From NCBI GenBank assembly GCA_018062405.1, contig JAGOSF010000001.1, forward strand, positions 124,001 through 188,000: a stretch of DNA of 64,000 bases, written 5' to 3'. This DNA is from Candidatus Babeliales bacterium. Lineage in GTDB: Bacteria > Babelota > Babeliae > Babelales > Chromulinivoraceae. The first letter of the stretch is position 1, and every line of letters begins with the position of its first letter. Below are positions 1 through 9,328 of this stretch, in pieces. The position numbers and the translations under genes were made by a program. The notes beneath the pieces were generated by a model. The model searched no databases and was not told the origin of the DNA. It saw nothing but the letters and a program-made list of their open reading frames with translations.

Positions 1-2
1 AT

Positions 3-1304
3 GCTGCAGCAGACGCACATCAAACTTTGAAGTTATATGAGATTTTTAATGAAGAACTCAAAAAACAAAATCTTGATAAACTATTTTATACTATCGAAAT
101 GCCGATCAACGACATTTTAGTTGCAATGCAAATCGAAGGTATCTTTTGTGATAAAACAGTTCTTGAAGAATTAGACATTTTTGTAACACAAGATATTCAA
201 AACATCGAAAAAGAAATTGGTCTTTTAACTAACGAACCAATTAACCTAAATTCACCAAAACAGATTAAAGAACTTTTATTTGATAAACTCAATCTTCCAC
301 CACAAAAGAAAAGTGCAAAAAACACCGGCTTTTCTACCGATGCCGAAGTTTTAAAAGTTCTTGCAAAGATTCATCCAATTCCAGGACTTTTATTAAAATA
401 TCGAGAATTATATAAATTAAAAAGTACCTACATCGAAAGTTTGCCAACCTACATAAATCCCAACACACATAAAATTCATTCATCCTTCAATCAAACGTTG
501 GTAGCAACTGGAAGGCTTTCAAGCTCGAATCCAAATTTACAAAATATCCCAACTGGCGACCTTGGCTATAAAAACACCATTCGACAAGCTTTTAAAGCTG
601 ATCAAGGCCAAGTCTTTATCGCGGCCGATTATTCTCAGATCGAATTGAGAATTCTAGCCCACATGTCAAATGACGAAACGTTAAAGCAGGCCTTCTTAAA
701 CAACCAAGATATTCACAAACAAACTGCAGTTAAAATTTTCAACACAACTCCAGAAGAAGTAACTTCTCTCCAACGAGGTATTGGAAAAACGATTAATTTT
801 AGTATTTTATACGGACTGACTTCCTACGGCTTATCTAAGGACTTAGAAATTCCCTACAAAGATGCACAAAAATATATCGCAGCTTATTTTGAACAATACC
901 CAGGCATTGTCACCTGGATGGACTCTATCGTTGAGTTTACGAAAACTCACGGCTATACCCAAACCTTATTTGGCAGAAAACGATATATTCCTGGCATTTA
1001 TGAAAAAAATAAAAGTTTATACGAACTTGCAAAACGAATTGCAATTAACAGCGCCGTGCAAGGAACTGCTGCAGAAATTATGAAAATCGGCATGATTAAA
1101 CTCCAAAAAAATCTTGACGATGCCGGCCTGCAAGCAAAAATACTTTTACAAATCCATGATGAGTTGATTTTAACGGTACCAGAATCTGAACTTGAGCAAA
1201 CGCAAGCTTTAGTTAAAGAATCGTTAGAATCTGTTGTCAGTTGGGAAATTCCTTTAACGGTTCAGACAAAAATCGGTGCAACATGGGAACAAGCAAGTAA
1301 ATAG
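3..1304 (+). CDS. polA: DNA polymerase I, C-terminal part (5' partial)
   Basis: Family A DNA polymerase for repair and Okazaki-fragment processing. The reading frame is open to the left edge, and its first codons (AAADAHQT) match the Exo III end of the 3'-5' exonuclease domain, so the gene starts outside the window. All three polymerase motifs are present: motif A DYSQIELR at 627-650 with the metal-binding Asp, the O-helix segment RGIGKTINFSILYG, and motif C QIHDEL with the second catalytic Asp. TGRLSSSNPNLQNIP matches the family well. The TTG at 27 could act as a start codon but lies inside the fold. Whether the exonuclease domains are intact cannot be seen here. Confidence 0.97.
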   Translation, partial: AAADAHQTLKLYEIFNEELKKQNLDKLFYTIEMPINDILVAMQIEGIFCDKTVLEELDIFVTQDIQNIEKEIGLLTNEPINLNSPKQIKELLFDKLNLPPQKKSAKNTGFSTDAEVLKVLAKIHPIPGLLLKYRELYKLKSTYIESLPTYINPNTHKIHSSFNQTLVATGRLSSSNPNLQNIPTGDLGYKNTIRQAFKADQGQVFIAADYSQIELRILAHMSNDETLKQAFLNNQDIHKQTAVKIFNTTPEEVTSLQRGIGKTINFSILYGLTSYGLSKDLEIPYKDAQKYIAAYFEQYPGIVTWMDSIVEFTKTHGYTQTLFGRKRYIPGIYEKNKSLYELAKRIAINSAVQGTAAEIMKIGMIKLQKNLDDAGLQAKILLQIHDELILTVPESELEQTQALVKESLESVVSWEIPLTVQTKIGATWEQASK

Positions 1305-1364
1305 TTACGACTATATTTTTTAACTTCAAACATACAATATACAAACAAATCGCATAGTTTTTCA

Positions 1365-1415
1365 AATTTCTCCATGTAATCTCGGAATGTCACTCCGAGA
1401 TTACATGGAGAAATT
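1365..1415. repeat. Perfect 22-bp inverted repeat after polA
   Basis: The arms 1365-1386 and 1394-1415 are perfectly complementary around a 7-nt loop. No T-run follows on either strand, so this is not a textbook terminator, although it sits just past the polA stop and may end or protect that transcript. The rest of the 303-bp gap (1305-1607) is AT-rich, and I see no gene or tRNA in it. Confidence 0.75.
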
Positions 1416-1607
1416 CAATTTTGCACATACAAGCAACACAAGCAGAAATAAAACGTATATTTATTTTTATAACTTTCTGTGCTTTATAGAAAATCCCGCA
1501 TTATTCAATAAAAACTAGGCAACGCAGCATAACCATTGCTTTCAGCTCTTATTATTTTTTAAACTAATTTCATATTGTAATAACTGCAATGTTAAAAAGG
1601 GGGAATC

Positions 1608-2084
1608 ATGAAAAAAATAATTATAATCTTTATGCTGGCTATTATTATCTACGACAGTTGTATTGCAACACCAAAAACTATCTTTGAATCAACAGAGAGT
1701 GATAAAAAAACATCGATCATGCCACCCATAAAAACAACCTATTTTATTAATGGTAGAGTGAATGATATCATCATAAGAGTCATTTATGGCAAAAATCAGC
1801 CTTTAGAAAAAATAATCGCTATAGGACACACCTTCACCTATCATCACAAACCAAATGATCTAAAAAAAGTTACTTGCTCAAATATTATACAAAATGAAAA
1901 ACCAGTCACCATAACAGAATCTGACCTTAAAAATCATGCTGTCTTTGTTTTCAATACCGACAAAATTGAAAAATACCATTTTAAAGATGCAAAACATAAA
2001 GAAATTGCTTTAAAACATGCTGACCATAATCACAATGAAAAATTTTATAAAGAAATAGAAGAATTGACGATGTATAATCCTTAA
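1608..2084 (+). CDS. Small secreted protein, unknown
   Basis: 158 residues, not recognised. The N-terminus MKKIIIIFMLAIII is a clear signal peptide or anchor, and the start is set by a strong AAGGGGG ribosome-binding site 7-8 nt upstream. The mature part is Lys/His-rich with alternating short hydrophobic stretches, probably beta-rich, ending in a His-rich segment (ALKHADHNHNEKF). The next gene has a similar size and layout (signal peptide, RVIY/RVYD-like strand, a turn, then I-x-K-I-V/I), so the two may be distant paralogues. No catalytic motif is visible. Confidence 0.8.
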   Translation: MKKIIIIFMLAIIIYDSCIATPKTIFESTESDKKTSIMPPIKTTYFINGRVNDIIIRVIYGKNQPLEKIIAIGHTFTYHHKPNDLKKVTCSNIIQNEKPVTITESDLKNHAVFVFNTDKIEKYHFKDAKHKEIALKHADHNHNEKFYKEIEELTMYNP

Positions 2085-2181
2085 TTTGATCCCTTGTTTT
2101 TCAGATCAAGTTTTTACTATAATTTGTGATAATTTGATCTGAAACTCAGCTTGCACTTCTCCAATTTAAAAAGGGAACTCT

Positions 2182-2691
2182 ATGAATATCTATAAATTTA
2201 TTAAAAAAATAAGCTTGCTTTCTATCACCCTGACCTGCTATCAACTCGAAAGTACGATAAAAACATTCGTCAATGATTCTTCAAAAACATTTGTAGCACG
2301 CGTTTATGATAACAATAACAAAGTTATTATGACGACATTAACTCCTGGAGCTATCCAAGACGTCTTTATTTCTGGAACAACTATCGAAAAAATAGTTATC
2401 CAAGACGAAAGACATGTAAAAAAATCATTAAGCGCGATGACTCGTCAAACTCTACGAAAAGAATCTTCTAAAATTAATGACAGCATGGTTTTTATCATTC
2501 ACCAAGACTCATCAATAAAAATGTACAAAGGAACAACTTCTAGAAATGAGATTTTAAATGAAATCGATGCTACGCTTACAGAAACTGGCAAATTACCAAC
2601 GCTTGAGATGATGATTCATAATACAAAGACCGATGAACAGGCAACTACGCAAAATATAAGTTACGCCGTAAAATACGGTAAAAGCGTATGA
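2182..2691 (+). CDS. Small secreted protein, unknown
   Basis: 169 residues with an N-terminal signal peptide (KISLLSITLTCYQL). It is preceded by AAAGGGAA and ends in TGA, which shows that TGA is a stop codon in this genome. The segment TFVARVYDNNNKVIMTTLTPG followed by TIEKIVIQD resembles the layout of the upstream 158-residue protein. The gap between the two genes contains a possible stem (TTCAGATCAA near 2100 and TTGATCTGAA near 2137). Function unknown. Confidence 0.8.
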   Translation: MNIYKFIKKISLLSITLTCYQLESTIKTFVNDSSKTFVARVYDNNNKVIMTTLTPGAIQDVFISGTTIEKIVIQDERHVKKSLSAMTRQTLRKESSKINDSMVFIIHQDSSIKMYKGTTSRNEILNEIDATLTETGKLPTLEMMIHNTKTDEQATTQNISYAVKYGKSV

Positions 2692-2761
2692 AAAACGATC
2701 AAATCAGCTTTTTCATAATAATAAAACAATTGATGTCATCTCTATTTTACGAATTTAGGGA

Positions 2762-2790
2762 TTGACTTTTCCTTGCTTACAAGGGATAAT
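2762..2790 (+). promoter_or_regulatory. Promoter of rpmA
   Basis: TTGACT (2762-2767), a 17-nt spacer, then GATAAT (2785-2790). This is a near-consensus housekeeping promoter about 75 bp before the rpmA start codon. Confidence 0.7.
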
Positions 2791-2863
2791 TGAAAATGTT
2801 ATATGTAGTTGTTTTACTACATTCATAGTTCAATAAACAAGAAAAATAATTAAGGATTTCACG

Positions 2864-3127
2864 ATGGCAACCAGTAAAACCGGCGGTTCCACCCAGAATG
2901 GCCGGGATAGTATAGGCAGAAGACTTGGCGTCAAATTGTTTGGCGGACAACAAGTTTTAACAGGACAAATTATTATCCGTCAACGTGGTACAAAATTCCA
3001 TCCAGGAAGCTCTGTAGCTCGCGGTAAAGATGATACTTTATTTGCTTTAGCAAACGGTGTGATTTTCTTCCATAAAGGAATTAAAAACAGACAATTTGTT
3101 TCTGTTGTACCTGCACCTCAAAACTAA
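2864..3127 (+). CDS. rpmA: Large ribosomal subunit protein bL27
   Basis: 87 residues, the usual length. bL27 lies at the peptidyl-transferase centre of the 50S subunit. Family hallmarks: [18 protein letters not shown] near the N-terminus, then [16 protein letters not shown] and KNRQFVSV. The N-terminus [10 protein letters not shown] carries no Firmicutes-type cleavable extension. The usual partner rplU is not adjacent. A strong promoter lies just upstream and the start follows an AAGGA site. Confidence 0.98.
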   Translation: MATSKTGGSTQNGRDSIGRRLGVKLFGGQQVLTGQIIIRQRGTKFHPGSSVARGKDDTLFALANGVIFFHKGIKNRQFVSVVPAPQN

Positions 3128-3190
3128 TATTTTTTTAGAAGATCTGTATTTTTATTTTTAAAGTTAGAACCTAAGCCCTTGGAGAGTATA

Positions 3191-4054
3191 ATGGTCCACT
3201 TTTCACAATATCGCATACAAAGCGTATTATTATCTTTGCTTCTTATTTTTGCTGGTGTCGTAGCTTATATCCATAACGGAGGTTTTCGATACAGCGTAGA
3301 TTTCACAGGAGGTACAGATATAAGAATGCGATTCGAAAAGCCAGAAAACACTGCAGCAATCCAAAAAGCTGTCCATGATGAATGGAAGGGCACGGTTTAT
3401 AACATTCTTGACGCAAATGAAATTATTATAAGAATACAAGATACTCCTGAAACTGTTGATAATTTAGATGAAAAAGTATTGGCAACAGTTGATGCTGTCT
3501 CAACTGACAATCCTGGTACTATTTTACAAAAAAACAGCTTAAGCAGCTCTATTGGTGATAGCTTGCGTAAATCATCACTCAAAGCTCTTTTGATAGCATT
3601 GTTTTTAATGTTATTATATATTGCTGTTCGCTTTGAATTTGCTTTTGGTATTGGTGCAGTTATTGCATTATTCCATGATGCTTTGACAGTTTTAGCTGTT
3701 TTCTTACTTATCAATCGTGAAATTTCTATTGATGTTGTTGCTGCACTCCTTGCTGTGCTTGGTTACTCAATAAATGACACCATTGTTATTTTCACTCAAA
3801 TTAGAAAAAATTTGAAAGCAATGAAGGGTAAACCTTTAGCTGAAATCGTTGACACAAGTATAAATCAAACATTACGAAGAACCATGTTAACAAGTCTTTC
3901 AACAGCTCTTGTTGTTGGATCAATGCTTATTTTTGGTGGCGAATCAATATTCAGCCTTTCTTTAGCAATCCTTCTTGGTATTATATTTGGAACCTACTCT
4001 TCAATCTTTATTGCTAGTTCAATAATGATGTGTTTTTATAAAGAAGAAAAATAA
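3191..4054 (+). CDS. secF: Protein translocase subunit SecF
   Basis: Inner-membrane subunit that, with SecD, uses the proton gradient to help pull Sec substrates across. About 287 residues from the ATG at 3191, chosen because GGAG lies 7 nt upstream; a TTG at 3179 is a poorer start. Features: first membrane helix near residues 10-27, the periplasmic entry motif VDFTGGTDIRMRF, and the conserved membrane block GYSINDTIVIFTQIRKN with TLRRTMLTSLSTALVV. The last five helices form the usual bundle. SecD is not adjacent, unlike the common secDF arrangement. Confidence 0.96.
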   Translation: MVHFSQYRIQSVLLSLLLIFAGVVAYIHNGGFRYSVDFTGGTDIRMRFEKPENTAAIQKAVHDEWKGTVYNILDANEIIIRIQDTPETVDNLDEKVLATVDAVSTDNPGTILQKNSLSSSIGDSLRKSSLKALLIALFLMLLYIAVRFEFAFGIGAVIALFHDALTVLAVFLLINREISIDVVAALLAVLGYSINDTIVIFTQIRKNLKAMKGKPLAEIVDTSINQTLRRTMLTSLSTALVVGSMLIFGGESIFSLSLAILLGIIFGTYSSIFIASSIMMCFYKEEK

Positions 4055-4108
4055 ATTTATAAAGCACTTTTGAGAGTTTTATCACGAAATCATTGTAGAC
4101 CCTGAAAC

Positions 4109-4122
4109 AGTCTAATTAGACT
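4109..4122. promoter_or_regulatory. 14-bp palindrome in the secF-rho gap
   Basis: AGTCTAATTAGACT is a perfect palindrome 43 bp before the rho start. It could be an operator or part of an RNA structure in the rho leader; rho is autoregulated in other bacteria. The sequence alone does not decide. Confidence 0.3.
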
Positions 4123-4164
4123 ATTACTATCTACTTACAAACCTCTTATTACGGATAAAAGATC

Positions 4165-5571
4165 TTGCAAAATCCAAAAGAAACTAAACGCCCGAGACCT
4201 TCATCTTCTGTTGGAAGTCCTCAAAAAAAAATGCCTAACCCGCAAGAACTAACAAAAAAAGATATGCTTGAAATGCTCACGCATGATCTTAACTTCACGG
4301 CAAAACGTCTTGGCATTATTGGATCAAGCATGATGACCAAAGATAAGCTTATCGATGCGATTCTTGAACATCAAAAATCGCCTGAAAAATCGATCGCGGT
4401 ATCTGGCGTTTTAGAAAAGTTACCTGATGGGTTTGGTTTTTTACGATTTCCTGAATATGACTATATCTCTGGACCAGACGACATTTATGTATCACCAACA
4501 CAAATTCGCAGACTCAATTTACGTACAGGCGATACTATTTCTGGCGAAATTCGCCCTCCAAAAGAAAATGAAAAATATTTTGCTTTACAGACAATTGAAT
4601 CTGTTAATGGGCAAGACCCTGCACGAACAACTGGTCGTATTGATTTTGATCGTCTAACGCCTTTACATCCAGATGAAAAATTCAACTTAGAATCACAACC
4701 TGATTTTATATCAACTCGCATCATGGATATTTTTACACCAATTGGTAAAGGTCAACGCGGTCTTATCGTTGCTCCACCAAAAGTTGGCAAAACGGTTTTA
4801 ATGAAAGAAATTGCAAAAAGTCTTTTAGCTGAAAATGACAATATTTATCTGATCGTTTTATCTATTGATGAACGCCCAGAAGAAAATACTGACATGAAAC
4901 GTTCGATTGTTAGCAAAAATTCAGAAGTTATCAGCTCAACATTTGATGAATCTCCAGAACGTCACGTACAAGTTGCAGAAATCGTTTTAGAAAAAGCAAA
5001 ACGTTTTGTTGAATATGGCCGTGATGTTGTTATCTTACTTGATTCAATTACACGTCTTGCACGAGCTTACAACACGATTGCTCCAACATCTGGTAAAGTT
5101 TTAACTGGTGGTGTTGACGCTAACGCATTACAACGACCAAAACGATTCTTTGGCGCAGCTCGTAATGCAGAAGAAGGCGGATCTCTTTCGATTATCGCAA
5201 CAGCATTGATTGAAACTGGTTCAAAAATGGACGAAGTTATTTACGAAGAGTTTAAAGGTACCGGTAACATGGAACTTCATTTAACTCGTAAATTATCAAA
5301 CCGTCGAACTTTCCCAGCATTCGATTTAATTCCTTCTGGAACTCGTCGAGAAGATCTATTACTTTCAGAAGAAGAGCTTAATCATTCATGGGTATTGCAT
5401 AAATTCTTATCAACAATGAACGTTGTTGAAGGTATGGAATTCCTTATCGATAAAATGAAACATACAAAAACAAATGATGAGTTTTTTGCTACGATGAGTA
5501 AAAAAGTTATTAATGTTTCTAACAACGGTAATGGAAATAGTAGTCATAACAAAAATGACAATCACAACTAA
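4165..5571 (+). CDS. rho: Transcription termination factor Rho
   Basis: Hexameric RNA helicase that ends transcription. 468 residues, longer than the roughly 420 of E. coli because of a basic N-terminal extension and an Asn/His-rich tail. The order is: Rho N-domain ([10 protein letters not shown], about 28-70), cold-shock RNA-binding fold ([15 protein letters not shown], about 80-145), Walker A PPKVGKT, Walker [17 protein letters not shown]-loop [20 protein letters not shown], and R-loop GTGNMELHL. The TTG at 4165 is preceded by GGATAA; an in-frame ATG at 4231 is possible and would remove only the extension. A strong terminator follows. Confidence 0.97.
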   Translation: MQNPKETKRPRPSSSVGSPQKKMPNPQELTKKDMLEMLTHDLNFTAKRLGIIGSSMMTKDKLIDAILEHQKSPEKSIAVSGVLEKLPDGFGFLRFPEYDYISGPDDIYVSPTQIRRLNLRTGDTISGEIRPPKENEKYFALQTIESVNGQDPARTTGRIDFDRLTPLHPDEKFNLESQPDFISTRIMDIFTPIGKGQRGLIVAPPKVGKTVLMKEIAKSLLAENDNIYLIVLSIDERPEENTDMKRSIVSKNSEVISSTFDESPERHVQVAEIVLEKAKRFVEYGRDVVILLDSITRLARAYNTIAPTSGKVLTGGVDANALQRPKRFFGAARNAEEGGSLSIIATALIETGSKMDEVIYEEFKGTGNMELHLTRKLSNRRTFPAFDLIPSGTRREDLLLSEEELNHSWVLHKFLSTMNVVEGMEFLIDKMKHTKTNDEFFATMSKKVINVSNNGNGNSSHNKNDNHN

Positions 5572-5606
5572 GTTATAGCTTGCTCAAAATTTAATTGTAG
5601 ATCAAT

Positions 5607-5641
5607 AAAAAAGCCCTGGATTTTTACATCCAGGGCTTTTT
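5607..5641 (+). terminator. Rho-independent terminator after rho
   Basis: The stem AAAGCCCTGGAT / ATCCAGGGCTTT around a short loop is followed by a T-run. It closes the rho unit. Confidence 0.9.
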
Positions 5642-5735
5642 CGTAACTTAAACTCTACTCATTAAAAAAATCACTCTTGATCAATTCCATAAAATTTTGG
5701 TAGCCTTCAAAAAGATATAAAATTTTGGAGTTAGT

Positions 5736-6059
5736 ATGAAAAAATTATATGCAATTTTTTATCTATCTTTAGCGACAAACTTAATTGCTGAACAAACAGA
5801 CTCATTGTTATCTTTACAACAACAACTTCAGAGAAGTAAACAAGAACTAGCTTCAACAAAAAAAGCTTTGGGGCAAGCGCAAGATAACTTAAAAACTGCG
5901 CAAAAAAATCATGCCCAAGAAATACAAAAACACAAAAATGAAATTATGAATTTGCTGCAGACGGTTGCGCAAGCGACTCGCGCTAAGCGCGTCTATGCAA
6001 TGACGGCAAGTCTTATCACAGCAACCATCATCCTTAAATATTTCCCACCAATTTTATAA
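5736..6059 (+). CDS. Small secreted coiled-coil protein with C-terminal membrane segment
   Basis: 107 residues, not recognised. Signal peptide MKKLYAIFYLSLATNLIA, then a Gln/Lys-rich helix with heptad character (about 25-75: LQQQLQRSKQELASTKKAL and similar), then a hydrophobic stretch near the C-terminus (TASLITATIILKYF). It could be a periplasmic coiled coil held in a membrane at one end. The start follows TTGGAG, and the gene is convergent with tsaD. Confidence 0.75.
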   Translation: MKKLYAIFYLSLATNLIAEQTDSLLSLQQQLQRSKQELASTKKALGQAQDNLKTAQKNHAQEIQKHKNEIMNLLQTVAQATRAKRVYAMTASLITATIILKYFPPIL

Positions 6060-6060
6060 T

Positions 6061-7116
6061 CTAGAAAATAGATAAATCTAACCCATCAAATTGATTCTGT
6101 GCAGCTTTATACGAGCCAACAAATGCGATCATGCCAGCATTATCAGTGCACAATTTTGGGGATGGATAAAAAAGTTGAATATTTCGACGATCTGCAAAAA
6201 TCTGTAACTTGCGTCGTAAATATTTATTACAAGCAACACCACCAACAAAAGAAATCGCCTTAATTTCTGGATATAATTTTAAAGCTTCTGTTAATTTTTT
6301 TTCAAAAATATCACCCACACACACCAAAAGAGAACTTGCAACCTGTTGTTTAAATTCAAGATCATCATCTTTTAGAAATTTCTTTGCTTGCAAATCGTAA
6401 GCGCCTCGCTTCACCAAATCATACAAAACTGAGGTTTTAAGACCTGAAAAACTGAAGTTTGTGCCGAGCATAGATCCACGAGTATAATGAAAGAAATCTT
6501 GAAAATTTACCTGTTCAGCTAACTTTTCTATGACTGGTCCACCTGGATATGGAAGGTTCATCATTTTTGCAATTTTATCAAATGCTTCTCCAGCGGCATC
6601 ATCAATAGTATGCCCAATTAAAGCAAACTGCCCAAAGCCTGTAACATAATACATCGAGGTGTGTCCGCCAGAAACAGTCAAACAAATAAAAGGAAATGGA
6701 ATATTATTTTGAATGCATGCAGAAAAAACATGCCCTTCAAGATGATTAATCCCAATTAATTTTTTATCCCCTGCAAACGCAAGCCCTTTTGCGTAAGAAA
6801 CGCCAATCATCAAAGCTCCTGGTAAGCCAGGTTTACTTGTCACCGCAATCACGTCAATATCCGCTAAAGTCAACTTTGCTTCATCCAATGATTTTTTTAC
6901 AATAACACTGATTTTTTCCATGTGTAATCGAGACGAAAGCTCAGGAATAACCCCACCATGCCATGCATGCAAATCCACCTGAGAGTACAATTCATTACTT
7001 CGTAAACCAAGTTGCGTGTCATAGACAGCAGCACTGGTTTCATCGCAAGAAGATTCTATTCCTAATATTATGAGGCGTTCAGTTTGCATACACAAATCTT
7101 TATCTAAATTAATCAT
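6061..7116 (-). CDS. tsaD: tRNA N6-threonylcarbamoyladenosine transferase TsaD
   Basis: Universal enzyme that transfers the threonylcarbamoyl group to A37 of ANN-decoding tRNAs, working with TsaB, TsaE and TsaC. 351 residues. Motifs: ILGIESSCDETSAAVYD, the metal-binding INHLEGH, SGGHTSM, DDAAGEAFDKIAKM, PYPGGP, FSFSGLKTS, and CTDNAGMIAFVG. The ATG overlaps the stop of the upstream gene as ATGA, suggesting coupled translation; an internal ATG at 7089 (MQTERLIILGIES) fits the usual family N-terminus and is an alternative. Confidence 0.97.
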   Translation of the reverse strand: MINLDKDLCMQTERLIILGIESSCDETSAAVYDTQLGLRSNELYSQVDLHAWHGGVIPELSSRLHMEKISVIVKKSLDEAKLTLADIDVIAVTSKPGLPGALMIGVSYAKGLAFAGDKKLIGINHLEGHVFSACIQNNIPFPFICLTVSGGHTSMYYVTGFGQFALIGHTIDDAAGEAFDKIAKMMNLPYPGGPVIEKLAEQVNFQDFFHYTRGSMLGTNFSFSGLKTSVLYDLVKRGAYDLQAKKFLKDDDLEFKQQVASSLLVCVGDIFEKKLTEALKLYPEIKAISFVGGVACNKYLRRKLQIFADRRNIQLFYPSPKLCTDNAGMIAFVGSYKAAQNQFDGLDLSIF

Positions 7117-7841
7117 GGTTGGATCATCACAACGGTTTTGCTTTCTCGTTTTGTAGAGCTTTGAATATGATGGGCATGAACTGCATCAAAATCAATTGCT
7201 GCAAGACGCGCCTCTATAATCGCTCGTAAAACATCCTGTTTTTCAATGGTTTTTTTAAGGACAATATTTGGCAGTAAACGAATATTGCTATGCAAAGGCC
7301 AGCTTTTTACTTCAAGACCTTCGATAAAATCCGCATTAAATAAAAATATAATCGTGTTGTCTGGCACAATTCGATCATCAAATAAAAATTCTTCAGTTGC
7401 AGTCCACAAACATCCTTCGACCTCATTATCTGTATTACATTTTCGAGCTGCAGATAACCTATAAAATTTATACGCAGTTTTTTCTGGAACATATAAATAA
7501 TTAATCGTATTTTGATCTGATGCAAACTCTGGACGACAACAAATTAAAATATGAAAATCTTGAGTTGCTTTTACTTCGTTCAAACTATATGGAACAATAC
7601 TTACCAACTGCTGCATTGACTGAGGTTTACCAATTTTTTTCGATTTTTTATCATAATTAGTATCAAGTTGAAGTTTGTTACCTTTATAATACAAGCAAAG
7701 ATCAGGGTCGATTTCTGTATGAAATACAATATTTCCAACGCACAAAGCCATTGGTTCTTCATATTCTACAAGCGCCTTGGAAAATAAAAACAATGATCCA
7801 AGCAAACTTAAACATGTTAAAAGTATTATATGTTTTTTCAT
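7113..7841 (-). CDS. Exported or anchored protein, unknown, co-translated with tsaD
   Basis: 242 residues. An N-terminal hydrophobic segment (IILLTCLSLLGSLFLFSKAL) is followed by a soluble domain. The middle has ICCRPEF and a run of acidic and aromatic positions; the C-terminal 45 residues are helical and Ala/His-rich. No family recognised. The 4-bp ATGA overlap ties its expression to tsaD, although no shared pathway is evident. Confidence 0.75.
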   Translation of the reverse strand: MKKHIILLTCLSLLGSLFLFSKALVEYEEPMALCVGNIVFHTEIDPDLCLYYKGNKLQLDTNYDKKSKKIGKPQSMQQLVSIVPYSLNEVKATQDFHILICCRPEFASDQNTINYLYVPEKTAYKFYRLSAARKCNTDNEVEGCLWTATEEFLFDDRIVPDNTIIFLFNADFIEGLEVKSWPLHSNIRLLPNIVLKKTIEKQDVLRAIIEARLAAIDFDAVHAHHIQSSTKRESKTVVMIQP

Positions 7842-7966
7842 GTGATTACCTTAACTTTTTGATGAAAAGCCATATTTTAAAAAAATTAAATTTTTAAAAC
7901 AGCAACTTTATAAACTTTCATACATCGCTTTATAAAAATATATTTTACAATCTTATAATTATTACT

Positions 7967-7995
7967 TTTAATCTTACCATGGTTTACTATATAAT
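7967..7995 (+). promoter_or_regulatory. Possible promoter of smpB
   Basis: A perfect -10 box TATAAT (7990-7995) lies 17 nt after a weak -35 (TTTAAT). It falls inside a very AT-rich gap, so chance occurrence is possible. Confidence 0.4.
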
Positions 7996-8051
7996 GATAA
8001 ATTATAATAATAGTAGTATAAAAAAAGAAATTTGGTAGGCAAAACAATTTC

Positions 8052-8507
8052 ATGAACATTATAGCAAAAAATAAAAAAGCTTTTTTCGATTATGAAATTT
8101 TCAGTAAAATCGAAGCTGGCATTGTTTTAAGTGGTGACGAAGTTAAAACTTTACGAGCAAAACACGGGTCACTTATCGGAGCTTTTGCTGTCGTCAAAGA
8201 TGGCGAACTATTTTTAATGAATTGCAATATTCCAATCTATTCTCATGCTTTTATGAAAGATGACAAAGAAGCATCGACAAGATCAAGAAAACTTTTACTG
8301 CATCGTAAAGAACTCAATAAACTTATTGGTGAAGTTTCGCAAAAAGGAATCACGCTCATTCCAACCCTTCTTTATTTTAACAAAAAAAATTTAGTTAAGG
8401 TAGAAATTGGCCTTGCTCGTCATCGTAAAGCAGAAGGCAAAAAAGAGATGATCAAAGAACGCGACATTGCTCGAGACACCAGACGAGAACTTAAAAACTT
8501 ACGCTAA
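8052..8507 (+). CDS. smpB: SsrA-binding protein SmpB
   Basis: Binds the tRNA-like part of tmRNA and guides it into stalled ribosomes. 151 residues, normal length. Family blocks: IAKNKKAFFDYEIFSKIEAGIVLSG, GDEVKTLRA, RSRKLLLHRKEL, KGITLIPTLLYF, and VKVEIGLARH. The C-terminal basic tail that reads the empty mRNA channel is present (KERDIARDTRRELK). Its RNA partner ssrA lies about 1.7 kb downstream with four small minus-strand genes between them. Confidence 0.97.
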   Translation: MNIIAKNKKAFFDYEIFSKIEAGIVLSGDEVKTLRAKHGSLIGAFAVVKDGELFLMNCNIPIYSHAFMKDDKEASTRSRKLLLHRKELNKLIGEVSQKGITLIPTLLYFNKKNLVKVEIGLARHRKAEGKKEMIKERDIARDTRRELKNLR

Positions 8508-8519
8508 CTGATCGGCAAT

Positions 8520-8558
8520 AATCATCTGGGAAAAGATACTACTCTGGATGATTTTTTT
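8520..8558. terminator. Probable terminator at the smpB convergence
   Basis: AATCATC ... GATGATT followed by seven T residues. The stem is short with an irregular centre and overlaps the 3' end of the converging small gene. Confidence 0.45.
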
Positions 8559-8850
8559 GACGAGCACGACAGTCCGCCTCTATTTTTTTATTTTTTTTAT
8601 GCCATGCAATTACCCGTCGCTTAGAATTAGCTATACGAAGTAATTCATTAGCATAACGGCCTGCTTCTATTTTTTCATTTTTCTTATGCCATGCAATTAC
8701 CAGTCGACTAGAATGAATTACACAACGCCGTTCAGCATGTGTCGTTTTTGACGCTATCTCTTCAGGTGTAAAATATGGAGTCTTCTTTTCTGAAGAAGAT
8801 AAACCAACAAAATTAAAGAGGCTCAACAAAATAATAAGATTTCTTTTCAT
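8539..8850 (-). CDS. Small secreted protein with two 29-residue repeats
   Basis: 103 residues, not recognised. After a signal peptide (LIILLSLFNFVGLSSS) the second half consists of two copies of a 29-residue unit built on R-x-VIAWHKKN-x-KIEA. The DNA repeats too (about 8567-8616 and 8655-8704), so the duplication looks fairly recent. The repeats are basic and helical. It is the first of four similar-sized minus-strand genes between smpB and ssrA. Confidence 0.75.
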   Translation of the reverse strand: MKRNLIILLSLFNFVGLSSSEKKTPYFTPEEIASKTTHAERRCVIHSSRLVIAWHKKNEKIEAGRYANELLRIANSKRRVIAWHKKNKKIEADCRARQKNHPE

Positions 8851-8920
8851 ACTTAATCAATTTCCTTTCATCAAAAATCAGCCCCTTGCTGATGAACCTG
8901 TACAGTTTAGATGTAAACAA

Positions 8921-9271
8921 CTAAAGATCATTTTGATGTAAACGAGTTGGACAAGCTTGTTCTTTTTTCTTAAAGCAGGCTTTTAAACAAGCGCAACAAG
9001 TTGTTTTGTCAAACTCATCTTCCTGTTCTTCATTATTCTTTAATTTTTCATACTGAGCTGATATTGGATCAGTTTGCGGGTCATCACTTTCAAAATGAAA
9101 CGTTTCACCTGTTTTTGGCAATCCGTTCATTAATAATGAATTTTTCTCTTGAGATCCTTGTCTAAAGACGAAAGCCCAAGATCCTTTAAGAAAGCCTCCA
9201 ACATTCATACTTTTTAATAAATTTGGCATAAAAATCAAACTTATGACCAAAAAAAACTTACTGAATTTCAT
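8921..9271 (-). CDS. Small secreted protein with Cys cluster
   Basis: 116 residues, not recognised. Signal peptide (FFLVISLIFMPNLLKS) followed by an acidic middle and a C-terminal cysteine cluster (TTCCACLKACFKKKEQAC), suggesting disulphides or metal binding outside the cytoplasm. A purine-rich stretch precedes the start. Confidence 0.7.
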   Translation of the reverse strand: MKFSKFFLVISLIFMPNLLKSMNVGGFLKGSWAFVFRQGSQEKNSLLMNGLPKTGETFHFESDDPQTDPISAQYEKLKNNEEQEDEFDKTTCCACLKACFKKKEQACPTRLHQNDL

Positions 9272-9328
9272 AACAAACTCTTTTACAATTAAAAACTAAT
9301 TTTCTTTTTTCTTACATCCACAAAAAAT

